Shown: in pieces, positions 24,569-36,148 of the stretch
Position numbering within the stretch: position 1 is the first letter of the stretch
Layout of the letters: each line of letters opens with the position of its first letter
From: Nageia nagi
Taxonomy: Eukaryota; Pinophyta
Direction: 5' to 3'
DNA: 64,000 bases
NCBI GenBank assembly: GCA_050084985.1
Contig: JBITNC010000001.1
Span: 206,274,001-206,338,000, forward strand
Translations under genes and position numbers: made by a program
The notes under the pieces: generated by a model
The model's database searches: none
The model's input: only the letters and a program-made list of their open reading frames with translations
Told to the model about the DNA's origin: nothing

Positions 24569-24889
24569 TCAATTTTTTTTAATCTTTTTTTGCTTGCCAC
24601 ATCTTTGATGCAGAAGGATGGATTTGAGAAATATACTTAGATGCATAAAATATATTCCTATACAATGTATCCTTAATCTATTGATCCTTCTAGTCATGAT
24701 TTTTAATACTTGTAAAAATATCTCCACAAAAAACACACATTTGGTACTTATAACACTTTCTATATCTATATCATCTACTAGGTGGATCGATATGTGAACT
24801 TGTATATTCATAAAAGTAGCAAGCATTTCCTTTTCAAAGGTACATATAATTTCAATAATTTCTCTACATAATTTAGGTATTTTGCTCAC
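24569..24889 (-). pseudogene. CACTA transposase DUF4218 region
   Basis: A 106-residue open stretch starts IPKLCREIIEIICTFEKEML and continues NIQVHISIHLVDDID and CVFFVEIFLQVLKI. This matches the DUF4218 pattern of plant TNP2 transposases: leucine-rich E-x-I-x-C-x-LE, the V-H-L-x-x-HL-x-E-D/E box and the W-M/F-F-x-ER-x-L-x-x-LK box. The Trp of the last box has decayed. Confidence 0.75.
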
Positions 24890-25249
24890 ATGTATCTCCT
24901 TTCTAGTTATCCACCTATTGATAAAAATATAATATCATCATATGTATGAAAAAATGATATATAGAAAATTTAAAAATAAAAATAATTTAACACATCATAT
25001 TTTTTCATAGAGCAGTACCATAACATGAAATACCATAGAAATACTGATAGTCAACCAATTACCTTTTTTAGATCTAGAGGTAAATTCTTACATCAACAAA
25101 TTGCAAGTGGAAAAATAAGTTGTATATAAAGTTTTGTATTGTGCAATTCTTATTAATCATTATATTTTGAAAATATGTATATTAATACTAATTTCTATAG
25201 ATATATAATATGATAATAACTTCAAGAAATTATGGTAATCATGAGATTT

Positions 25250-27223
25250 TAATCCTTTTATTTTACTATCAATAGTGAATACTTTTCTTATAGATGATTC
25301 ATACTAAGTTGGTGTTCTAATGGTTTTAATAACATTATGTACCATATTCATTTCTTCTTTAGACATTATCCATGGTAAGGGAGTAGGTGCTCTTTTCATT
25401 CTATCTAATATCCAAAAGGCACACTTTATGTTGGTATCTCTCAAGTCATTTCTTATATTAATAGTATTAGATTTTGTATTTGTTGTAGACTAATAAAAAG
25501 AATATACAACATTCTTTGCAATGTGTATAGGATCCATTAAATATGCCACTAATGAGTGCTTCTAGTAAGGAAGTTTATAAATGATTAATAATATTTTCAT
25601 GCCTACAAAATATGTATAAAGTCAATCATTAATTAGTAAAGTAATAAAATTGGAATATTATTTATGTGGTTTTTTTATAATAACTAAACATAATGATATA
25701 TTTTGATAAAATTCACCTTTGGGTAAATTATCTTTGCAAATAATAAAATCATTTGAGTCTTCATGCCATTGTTCCTCATCAAACCTTCCCCAACATATGT
25801 CTTCACTTTGCTGGTACTTTTTCAATCAATCATTAGGATTTGCATAATTGGAAATGGGGGTGTAATTAAACTCATCATAAAATTATGATGACATATGCTT
25901 AAAAAATTCATGATCCATTGGCAAATATTTTCTATTTCCAAGGTATTCCATCTTCTTCATTGCACTTGAATACCTTGTTGTGAGATTTTTTGCACACCAT
26001 GGGAAAGCATGATAACCTTTTGTCTAAAGGCATATAAAAATATTTATTTTATAAATCATTATCATAAAGTAAAATAAAATCAAATATTTATAATGAGGTT
26101 GATTTCTTATACAATGCATATGTAATAAAGGTTGTATATAATATACTTACCCAAAAAAATAGTAAGTCCTAAAAAGTTATGTAAAGTCCAACATACTATG
26201 CCATGTAGTATGAATGACCTTTGTTGGATATGTATAATTAGATCAATCACACTATGAATTTCATTCTATAATTACATCAATTAATAAATTAATGGTTTAA
26301 GGTAGACATCCATAGTTTTCACCTGATATTTCCCAAGAACTATAAGAGTCAACATCAAATGTTCTTTTTTATAGACATCCATGGAGGTAAGTTATAGTTG
26401 ACTATAATAATAGGCCATAATGAATAATTAGATTGTATGGAAAATAGATTAACATGATCAATTGCTAAACCTAATCTAACACTTCTAGGTTCATATCAAA
26501 ATTTATCTTTCCATATATCCTCTATATGTCTCATTGTTTTACTATCTATAGGAATACATAATACAACATTTGTAGTTCTATGTGTTGCATGCCAATCCAT
26601 ATATTATGCAAGTTACTTATACCAAAATATTTTAATTAACCTAGAAGTGATTGGCATATGGTGAACAACCTTTTGAGGAATGGTTTTTCCTTTTATTCCT
26701 TCTAGGTACCTATTTTCTTTACACTTTGTAAATGTACTCAAAGTTGCATATGGTCCTCTATACAATATGCAATCATTAATACAAGCATGGTATGAATGAA
26801 ACATTATACCTACATCCTTCAAAATTTCATGTCTTTCTACATGAAGTAAGGAGGGCATTATCATCTAGAAGAACATTATTTTTTAGTAACCTATAACCAT
26901 AAATAACAAAAAAATTATGTAAAATATTAGAATATATATATTAAATATCATTATCATTTATATATTATATGTAAAAAAAAATATAACATAATTAAAATGT
27001 TAATAAAAAATAAAAACATATATATATACTAAATAATATCAATGAAACTTTTATCTAACCACCCATGTTTGGCTTTTAAATTCATAAAAAGTAAGGTTAT
27101 TGATAACATGGTCAAACATGCTTCTTTATATAGAAGGGTTTTAGAAGCATGATACAAGTTATCATTTTCTAAGACATCATCATCATGTGTATGAAGAGCA
27201 TCATCATTTGGATATAATATCAA
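25250..27223 (-). pseudogene. CACTA transposase core (TNP2 / Transposase_21)
   Basis: Read downwards on the minus strand: LYKEACLTMLSITLLFMNLK followed by KHGWLDKSF (27223-27029); ILKDVGIMFHSYHACINDCI and LYRGPYA, then IPQKVVHHMPITSRL (26864-26613); DVYKKEHLMLTLIVLGKYQ with MDVYLKPLI (about 26390-26280); GNRKYLPMDHEFF (about 25930); and SKIKGLKSHDYHNFL (about 25270-25220). These are the ordered signatures of TNP2: HACxNDC, the L-P-x-x-PGxxxDVYLxPLI box and GLKSHDCH. The enzyme would bind terminal repeats and catalyse cut-and-paste movement. Stops and gaps (probable introns between blocks) make it non-functional. Confidence 0.88.
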
Positions 27224-27889
27224 CTTAATTAAATCATTTGATGCACTTTATTCTTGATTATCATTAATATCCTATATTTCTTCATGATTATCATCATCAT
27301 CACTATCTAGATCGATAACTACATGAGTAGGATTTATTGGATTCAAGTTTTTCTGAAAACATGTATAATCCTTAGAACTTAATACTTCATGTAGTCTCTT
27401 CCTCTATCTTTAATTTATATTTTTTTTCTATGCATAATTGGTGGGTTTTCAAATAATCTTGCATAATAGTCATTATTTTTTAGGTAATTATTGATGTGTC
27501 TATTAATGAATTAGTTATTACAAATCATGAACAAGTATATCATAATATAAAAGTAAATAGTAATATTAGTTTCTTACAAGTGCAATATATATCAAATTTT
27601 TAAAGGTGTGATTACAATTAATTTTATCATCATATTTCTTATTATTAGGTGAACAAATGCATTATATTTTTCAATAAAAAATATTTGCTAAGATAAAATT
27701 ACCACTATCTATGATTATATCATTATTTCTAATATCCAACAAGTAACTATCAATAACTTTAACAATAACAACACTTTTAATAGTTTTGTTCATATAAAAT
27801 AACATGTTTAACAAGTCATAACTTCCTACTACAATGTTATTCAATTATTACTAGAACTAGCTCCTTTATGTTGATGTTTTGGTCATGGT

Positions 27890-29415
27890 TTAATTATTAC
27901 ATTTGGATCTTTTAACTCCAAATGCTTACTTGGAGGAATAGGTCTTCTAAAATTATAGTACACTAATAGTTCATCTCCAAGTTTAAGATTTATAATAGGA
28001 ATAATACATACATAATGTTTTTTTATTTTTTACTTGAATTCTTCTTTTTCATGTGGAAATTCATGAAATTCATAGTTCACATGAAATCTACTACGTTTAG
28101 AACTATTTATGTATCCTATAATACTTCCATGTAGCCTTGGTTGACCATCAATATAGGTAAGATCATTACCTACAACTATTAAGGAATTTCTACACATACC
28201 ATATGTAGATATATTGAATAAAGTAGTCAATCTTATCCATTCCTAATGAGTATAAGTTGACCCATAAAATGGTATTAATAGTATACTTATTGTACCTATA
28301 TGAACTTTCACTACTAATAATATGTGTAAGTCCATACCACCATTTCATAAAATTTTATAAGGTTTAATCATGTATGATTTACCATAATAAATGAATGGCT
28401 CATATGCTCTTAGATAAGGATATTATTTAGGGCATACACTATATGTTTGACATTCATAGATAGGCCTATATAATTTTAATTCATTAGTTGATAAATCTAA
28501 ATCACCAACACCCTCAAATAGTATCTCAACTAGCTACTAATTTGCACAAGTGTGAGGGATATTTAAAGTTATTCTTGATATCTCATTCTTACAATAGTTG
28601 GATTAATTAGCCCCTTATTTTCATCTAGTGAGTCTTCAAGTTATGTTTTTAGTCCAACATTCTCTTTTAGATGTTCATAATATCTAGTAGGTTCAACTAG
28701 ACCAAAGGGATTTTTACATACTATAGGAGGTATTGCACCCTCTATCTTTGGTAGTTCATTAACATTATATTAATGTATTTCTATAACTTCCCTTTATTTT
28801 TATTCTCTACTCTTATAACTTGAACATCCACATAAAATAAATACTCTAAAATAGAGAGTGATAGCATCATTCCATCATATTATCTCATGATCAACCATAG
28901 ATTCTTATCTTGGGAAAGCACATCTTGCTAGAAAAAAATTTGTGGCATGTTATCTCATTCCCTTATTTAATTAAGAATATTTAATAAGAATTATTGATGT
29001 TGGGCCTAATTATTAAAACATCAATGTAGATGAGAAATATTGATAGGATTTTATGGTAATCTAAAAAATTGAAATATTATCAAATACTAATTACCTCAAC
29101 ATATTTATCATATTTAGATTGTAAAGATCAATCATCACTAGGAATGGAGTTATCTTCTTGTAACATTATCCATATAAATAGAAACTAGTTAAATATTGCA
29201 TATTTTTTAAATGAAATCTTAAATTTGTAATGAAATTATATGCATAATAATGATATGTATATACCTCATCCTCATCCATTATACTATCATTAGGAATCAA
29301 TGGTGATATAATTCCATCCTTATTTGAATCAGTTGATACATCCTCCCTCTTAGGGGGATGAAATGGTGATAGCTCCTCATCATCAAAAGTTACATCCCTC
29401 CTCCTATGACTCAAC
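27890..29415 (-). pseudogene. SET-domain-like gene, degenerate, with apparent introns
   Basis: The clearest block (28030-28230) reads YGMCRNSLIVVGNDLTYIDG, then QPRLHGSIIGYINSS and FHVNYEFHEFP. After one stop it runs to INLKLGDELLVYYNF (27981-27941). That order (Y...IDG, G-x-I-x-x-YINSS in place of ARFINHS, then a hydrophobic strand and GDELLVxY) is the C-terminal half of a SET domain, the fold of protein lysine methyltransferases. Upstream pieces begin MLSHRRRDVTFDDEELSPFH (29415) and end at GT, with another exon-like piece (SLQSKYDKYVE) before GTAATTAG and a third after TTTTTTTCTAG near 28930. I infer a spliced host-type gene. A captured gene inside the CACTA element or a neighbouring host pseudogene are both possible. 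Confidence 0.5.
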
Positions 29416-29539
29416 ATAATTATAAAAGCCAATGATGATATTGATGCAATGAAGTAACTTTCCTACTTTATAATTAAATCAATTTAAAAATAATATTTAC
29501 TACATTCCATTGTTTGAAAATATTTAAATACTCTTAAAA

Positions 29540-30775
29540 ATATTTAAGGATTAAGTTTTAATGTCTAGGGGTCAATATTTAAGGTTTAGGGTATATGGGT
29601 TAGGGTTTAGGGGTTAAGACATTTAATATTTAGGTTTTAGGTTATATAGTTTAAATAAGGATTTATGATTAAGAATTTATTATTAAGATTTATAATTTAC
29701 AATTTATGATTTAGGGTTTAAGGTTAAAGATTTAAGGTTCAAGGTTTAATGTTTAGGGTTAAAGATTTAGGGTTAAAGAAGGGGATATACTATTTACTAT
29801 TTAGTGTTAAAAATTTAAGGTTTAGGGTTCAATATATAGGTTTAGGGTTAGATTTATAGGTTTAAGGTTTAGAATTTAAATTATAGGGTTTAGGGTTTAA
29901 TACTTAATGTTCATGATTAAATATTTAGCATAACCTTAGGGTTTAGGGTTCAAGATATAGGTTTAGGGTTTAAGGTTTAGGGTTTATGGTATATGGTATA
30001 AGGTATATGGTTTAATATTTAATTTTATAAGGTATATGGATTTGGGTTTAATATTTAATATTTAATATTAAAGATTTAGGGTTTACAAATTAAGGTTTAG
30101 TGTTTAGGGTATAATATATAAGGTATAATAGGTTTTAATATTTAGGATTTAGAGTTTATGGTTTAGTATTTAGGGTTTAAGGTATATGATTTATAATTAA
30201 ATATTTATGATTTAAGGTTTATAATTTAAGGATTAAGGTTAAATAAGGGATAATAGTATTTAATGTTTAGGGTTAAATATTTAAGATTTAGGATTTAGGG
30301 TTCAAGATAGAGGTTTAGGATTTAAGGTTTAAGGTTTAATATTTAATGTTTAGGGTTTAAGGTTTAGAGTATAAGGTTTAGGGTTTAATATTTAATGTCT
30401 AGGGTTAAAGATTTAAGATTTAGGGTTCAAGATATAGGTTTAGAATTTAGGATTTAAGGTATAATATGTATAATTTAACATTTATGATTTAAGGTTTAGG
30501 GTTAAAGAAGGGGGTATAATGTTTAATTCTTAAGGTTAAATGTTTAAGGTTTAGGGTTTAGGGTTCAAGATAGAGGTTTAGGATTTAGGATATAAGGTTT
30601 AGAGTATAAGGTTTAACATTTAATATTTAATATTTAGGGTTTAAGGTTTAAGATTTAAAGTATAAGGTTTAGGGTTTAATATTTAATATTTAGGGTTTAG
30701 GTTTCAAGATAGGCTTTAGTGTATAAGATATAAGGATTACTAGGGTTTAATGTTTAAGGTTTGGGGTTAAGAGTT
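29540..30775 (+). repeat. Degenerate interstitial telomere-like array, G-rich strand on plus (TTTAGGG-type)
   Basis: About 1.2 kb dominated by GGTTTAGGG, GGTTTAAGG, TTTAATATTTA and close variants. Two perfect adjacent TTTAGGG units occur near 30550. A longer pattern is superimposed: TTCAAGATATAGGTTTAGG or variants start at 29828, 29949, 30301, 30426, 30564 and 30703. Words like AAAGAAGGGGATA recur at about 29776, 30241 and 30503. The plant telomere repeat is TTTAGGG, and interstitial degenerate copies are well known in gymnosperms. Confidence 0.85.
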
Positions 30776-31475
30776 TACATTTTTATCTTTTTTACAACTT
30801 TACAAATGTGCATCAAGTAACCTATATTCTTAATTACTTTATCATGCAATGTGATGTGGTTAGCTTTTTTATAATTTTACAAATTGATTAAATATTATTA
30901 ATGTGAGTGGTGTGAAGAAATTTTTTTATTTTCCTAGAATGTATACTAATTAAGAGTTAAAATAAGGTAGGATGGAAAAACTATAAATTGGTTTATGATA
31001 TCTTACCATTGAGTCACATAATTATATATTGGAAATGTTCATTACAACCCTACCTTCACCATTGATAATCTAATCCTTGTCTAATCAATGTAGGATCCAA
31101 GCTCAATGTGTTAGATAAGAGGCTTCCTAGGGCTAATTATCAACATGGTGACTAAATGTGTTCTCAAAGTATGTATGGATTTTCATTAACTGAGTAGTTA
31201 ATGGCTTACAAAGAGTATCAATCCTCAATGATGTAGTTAATAGATCAACTAGTCCACTGGTGTTGCCCAAAATAACTTTCATCTCCCTTATTTATAGTCA
31301 TTCAATAGAAAGTAATGACTCCTATCCTAAGGGAAGACTACTTTGGTGATCAAATCTAGGTGTATCCTACTCTAGGACTTAATAAGTTTGGTGGTGGGAG
31401 CTCAAAAAAATTAGAATTAGTGGTTGGTCATCACTTACAACTCACTGATGTTCATTTTAAAGGCATCATGCATAT
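30776..31475. other. Spacer between repeat arrays; no gene seen
   Basis: Not telomere-like and without a useful reading frame. It is less AT-extreme than its surroundings and shows no similarity I could see to the LTRs in this window. Confidence 0.5.
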
Positions 31476-31479
31476 GCAT

Positions 31480-32260
31480 CTATAAAATAAAATAACTTTA
31501 TTAATATTTCACTAACATTAACATAGCATTAATATAACATTAACATATAATTAACATCACATTAACACTAACATAATATTTATACTAACATAGCATTCAC
31601 ATAACTTTAATATTTGGTTAACATTGTAATAGGATTAACATTACCATTAAAATAATAATGTAATAGTAACATGCAATAAGATTACCATTACCATTAAAAA
31701 AATATAAACATAACATTAATATTACCATTAAAATAACATGAACATAACATTAAAATTAACATTGTATTGCATTAAAATTGGCACAACATTGACATATCAT
31801 TAACATTAATACTAACAGAGCATGCATATAGCTTTGATGTTGTATTAACATTGTAATAGGATTAACATTTCAATTAAAATAATATTGGCATAACATTAAA
31901 ATTAATGATATAGAATTAACATATCATTAACATTAACATAATATTAATATAAAATTAATAGCAATATAGCATTAAAAAAGCATTTATCATATTTTAATGT
32001 TACATTAACATTATAATAGTATTAACATTACCATTGAAATAACATGAACATAACATAGCATTAACATTCACATTGCAATAATATTAACATTTCAATAAGA
32101 TTAACATTATAACTAAAATAACATGAACATAACATTAATATTTCATTACATTAACATTGAAATAACATTAATATACAATTATATGTAACATAACATTAAA
32201 ATTTCATTCAAATAACATTGATATTAATAGAGCATTTATATTTACATAAAATAACATTAA
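31480..32260. repeat. Degenerate TAACAT / ACATTA array
   Basis: About 0.8 kb of irregular runs of ACATTAACAT, AACATAACATTA and AATAACATGAACATAAC. Longer words such as ATTAACATTACCATTAAAATAA recur several times, so units of some tens of bases have been duplicated on top of the 6-base pattern. Confidence 0.85.
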
Positions 32261-32289
32261 TATTGCATTACAATTAGTATTATCATATT

Positions 32290-32950
32290 GATACCTAACC
32301 TTATAAACATCCTTAATACCAAAACCCTTAACCCTTACCACTAAATCTAATCTTAATACCTTACCTTTAACTTTAATCTTAACTAATAACATAAAACCCT
32401 TAATTTTAATTATAACCAATAACATCAAACCCCAAATTATTACCCTTAATTCTAAACCCTTAAACCCTTATATTTAACCCTACTGCTACTCCTAACCCTA
32501 ACCCTAACCATTAACACCTAACCTTAACTCCCACTAATATTAACCATAAACACCTAACCCTAACCACTAAACAACCCTAACTACTAGTGCTTAACCCTTT
32601 AAACCTTGTTAACCCCAAACTGCTTAACCCTTACCACTAACCCTAATCCTTAATTTTAATTATAACCTAAAATAGTAAACTCTAACTTGAATCCTAACTC
32701 CAAAATGTCAAACTATTACCCTTAACCCTAAGCCTTTAAACCCTTACCTTTAACCCTACCCCTAACTCTAAGCCTAACCATTAACACTTAACCCTAACTT
32801 CCACTAATATTAATCATTAACACCTAATCCTAACCGCTAAAATACCCTAAAAAATAGCATCTAACTCTTTAAATCACCTTAACCCCAAAACAACCCTTAC
32901 CACTAACCCTAATCTTAACCTTTGACCTTTAACTTTAAACATAACCTATA
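32290..32950 (-). repeat. Degenerate telomere-like array, C-rich strand on plus (CCCTAA/CCCTTAA-type)
   Basis: Runs such as CCTAACCCTAACCCTAACC (about 32492-32512), ACCCTTAAACCCTTA and ACCCTAACC fill the interval. The 6-base CCCTAA phase is as common as the plant 7-base CCCTAAA. A larger unit is visible: ATTACCCTTAA at 32439 recurs at 32715 (276 bases), with matching TAACCATTAACAC and CCACTAATATTAA words after each. The G-rich strand points towards the array at 29540-30775. Confidence 0.85.
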
Positions 32951-32959
32951 ACAACTTGT

Positions 32960-34588
32960 TCAAATTTCTCTACCCTATCCTATGCATCCTAGGTCTATTG
33001 AAGCAATGGCCTAGTTTGAGCATGTTATTCATCATATTCCTTATATTTCATCCTAATTACCTTCAACTACTCATCTAACTCATCAATAATAGCATGATCA
33101 TTCTTCAATTTGGCCTTTTCTACCTTAAGCTCCCTACATCCTTATTCTAAAGTATGCTTTTCTTTTATTAATTTAGTATTAGAAATTTTGAGCTTACCCA
33201 ATAATTCCTTAATTATTTTATATTCAATGGATTAAATATGATTGGTGGATCTAATTAGGATGTATAAAGGTATAATAAAAAAATCAAATCCTTAGTGTCA
33301 TCTTTCTCATGACTTGCACTTCTCTCTACACCCCCCTCTAATTCTTACTCTACTTTTGATACTTATTTTTCCTTAGAAAGTTTATGTTTATCTTCATGCT
33401 CCATCTTTGAGATACCCAAATTTGTATCTTCATGTGTATTCTAGTACCTTGCATCCTCATCTTTTGACATATACTATTATTTTGAATGAGATTCATTATT
33501 TCCTATGGATTCTTCATCCAAATGTCTCTTCTAAGAAATAAACCCTTGAATATCTTAAAGACTCGTATTAATATCTATTTGAGTACCTCTAGTATCTATC
33601 TCCATATTCACCATTAAGTTTTATTTTTCTCACTCTATTCATGTGGTTCCTCACTAGGTTTTCTTCTTGGTTATAGTGTTACCAATTTCCATGGAAGGTC
33701 CCTAATATGAAAATTGGATTCTTCTATGTCTCTAATCAATTCCTTAATATTTTGATCAATTTTAGATTATGGAACACATTGAAGGTTTTTAGGTAAGGGT
33801 TATCACTAGGGTCAGATGAATTGATAATGAGTTCAGGGATGTATATGCAATTTAGAACAATATTAATTCCAAAATGAGAGGATTTATTATTCTTTTCTTC
33901 AAATTATATATTACTTACATCATGAATTGGTGTATGAGAGGACTCACCTATTTCTTCCAAGGGTTCTCCTAGGAAAATTGTTCATTTCATTGGTTCATCT
34001 ACTTGTTGCATAAAAAACTCTTTACATAGTAATGTGACTAACCAATAATATTTTAATTTAGCATTCCCCTCAACTCTAACATTAGTGGCCATGTATCTTA
34101 AAATACCATACAAAAACTCAAGAATATTGAAAGTATTTGGATGCCCATACCTTAGAAAAATCAATATCTTCAAATGATACCCCATTAGACTAAAATTGGT
34201 CATCCTTAGTTAAATACTTCATCACCCACTTTGCAACTTCATCCCATGGTGTAGGTAACTAACTCCATTTTACCACTTGAATATATCTCATGGTAGTTTA
34301 TACATCAACCTATTCTTCATCCCTATAATGAAGCTTCCATACTAGGGCTTTAAAATGATGTCTTTCTAAAAGATTCTCCCCTTTAATTAGAAATCCATAC
34401 ATAGAGCTTATAGTAGGAATAGTAATGGGAATGATGTATTCTCAAAGGCCCACTAAATTTGCCATAAAATTATTAGTGAATTTTGCCAATATATCTTCAC
34501 ATTAGCCCAAGAATTTTTTAAATAAACTTAGCATTTCAATATAACTCCTTTGTATTCTTTGGTTCTTTATTTTTCTTCCTTCCCCCAT
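32960..34588 (-). pseudogene. Broken reading frame with coiled-coil end, family unknown
   Basis: A start at 34588 gives MGEGRKIKNQRIQRSYIEML, then FKKFLGQ-like, MANLVGL, IPITIPTISSMYGFLIKGE and RYIQVVKW. A frameshift leads into 33982-34203 (YGHPNTFNILEFLYGILRYM, VTLLCKEFFMQQVDEP). Near 33200-33000 the product is Lys/Glu/Leu heptad-rich (LKISNTKLIKEK, ELKVEKAKLKNDHAIIDEL). The layout (globular part, low-complexity acidic middle, coiled-coil C-terminus) resembles the extra coding region of element A, so it may be a stranded piece of a related element, but I saw no direct sequence match. Stops are mainly Gln-derived. Confidence 0.45.
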
Positions 34589-35291
34589 GATTCACAACTC
34601 ACAAAACTTGGAATTTTGGTTAGCTAAAAGGAGGTCTACTATTATAGAGTGAATGTGGATGTCGAATGGTGGTTGCAACTAGGGTGGTGCCATGCAAAAA
34701 GGCTTCACATGAGTTTTATATTGATTCCAATTTTTTGAATAGTTCTTAGTGATAGATGTGATAGTGAGTTGACTAACCATATATTATGAGGGTAATAAAT
34801 TAGAAGTGGGGCACTAGGATATCACCACATGGTAAGATCTTAATAATATACAGCCATGTAATTTTTCTTAAACTTAGGAGACATGAATTAGAATGATATT
34901 AAAATAATTAATTCTACCATTTGAAATTAAATATATATCTCATTACTTCTAACATGATAGATGAATCATCATGGTTGGATTTGCTAGCATATAATCATGA
35001 GTATAAATAATGATAGTGTAGATATCAATGGGACTCATCAACTAGCCAACTTACAAAAATATGATCATAAATTTAAATGATATAGATGTGTATGTAAGTG
35101 GATCTTGCCAAACAAGATTGGAGTTGACCCAAGGGATTATTTCCCCCTCCTTGACTTAATTCATGATGTGATCACTGCAACACTTGGAGAACAACATCAT
35201 GTGGTGAAGTGTTTATAAATAATGTCAATCAGGTAAAGTAAAAATTTGGTATGAATCCAAGATAGTATGTACGTCAAATATCTCATTTATA
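34589..35291. other. No recognisable feature
   Basis: AT-rich DNA between the broken frame and the 5' LTR of element C. No repeat or domain seen. Confidence 0.5.
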
Positions 35292-35907
35292 TGCCTAAAT
35301 ATGATTTATTATTAATTAAAAATTCATATTTATTGCATCAAGGAATATCTATTGTAAAAGGGTGTAAAATGTACCCAAGGCAATGTAATCAATGTAATGG
35401 ACTATTATATGATGTAAAGAGTGTCAAATATCAAGAAAGATACTAAAAATAATGTAATATGTAATGATCCCAAGAATCAAAGAGGATCAAAATGTTCCTA
35501 TAAAAGGATATCAAAGTTAACAAAATCAACATTAGTAGATATCAAGTGAGAGAGAGACTAAAACATGCAATATCATTTTATCTAACCAACAATGGTATTT
35601 CATAACACCACCTATACATAGATCTATTGAACCCTTTGTATGGCTATTGCATATATTTATTTATGTTTGTATATTTTCATCTTCCACATAGCTAACACTA
35701 TGCTCTCAGGCAATTAATGGTATTTATTTCTTATGATGTGTTATGGAAATTGATGTATGATCTCTATTATTTCATTTGGATACAAGTTGGATGAAGCTAC
35801 AATATTTATCATGTTCATTTGATTCCATATTTCTTATATATGCTTCAATATTATATTATATAAAATAGTGCATCAATTTATTATTTATACATTATTTGTA
35901 GTATACA
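35292..35907 (+). repeat. Element C, 5' LTR
   Basis: Aligns with 45624-46240. Three bases after its end comes TGGTGAACTCAACC (35911-35924), a candidate primer binding site beginning with TGG; the tRNA is not assigned. Confidence 0.88.
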
Positions 35908-36148
35908 TTTTGGTGAACTCAACCATTTTAATTAATCTTGCTCTATAGAAAGATCTTACAAGTTTTATATGAAAGATTAATGTTGTTAGTGATGTGTAAA
36001 ACTATTTTTATGCTATTAGTGGTATAAAAATGGAAGAAGATCTAGAAAACATAGAATACATGAATAAATAATTAGAATATATATATATAGGTAAATAGCT
36101 TTAATGCAAAGCTTTGATAGTAATTCATCATCAAATCCAGATCCCACC

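Larger units (their letters stand above)
23023..29440 (-). mobile_element. CACTA (En/Spm-type) DNA transposon, degenerate
   Basis: The left end carries CACTACTAAAAATGGTC at 23023, a typical CACTA terminus. Inside, a TNP2-type transposase is read on the minus strand from 27223 to about 23600, with a second, SET-like reading frame upstream (27890-29415). I did not find the matching right terminus (a TAGTAGTG-like end), so the right limit given is only the end of recognisable coding. The telomere-like repeats beyond 29540 may or may not belong to it. Confidence 0.75.

Noticed and set aside
29540-32950. A functional telomere or recent telomere healing event
   Set aside because: The arrays are heavily degenerate, have longer satellite-like periods and lie between transposons; only an old relic or satellite fits.
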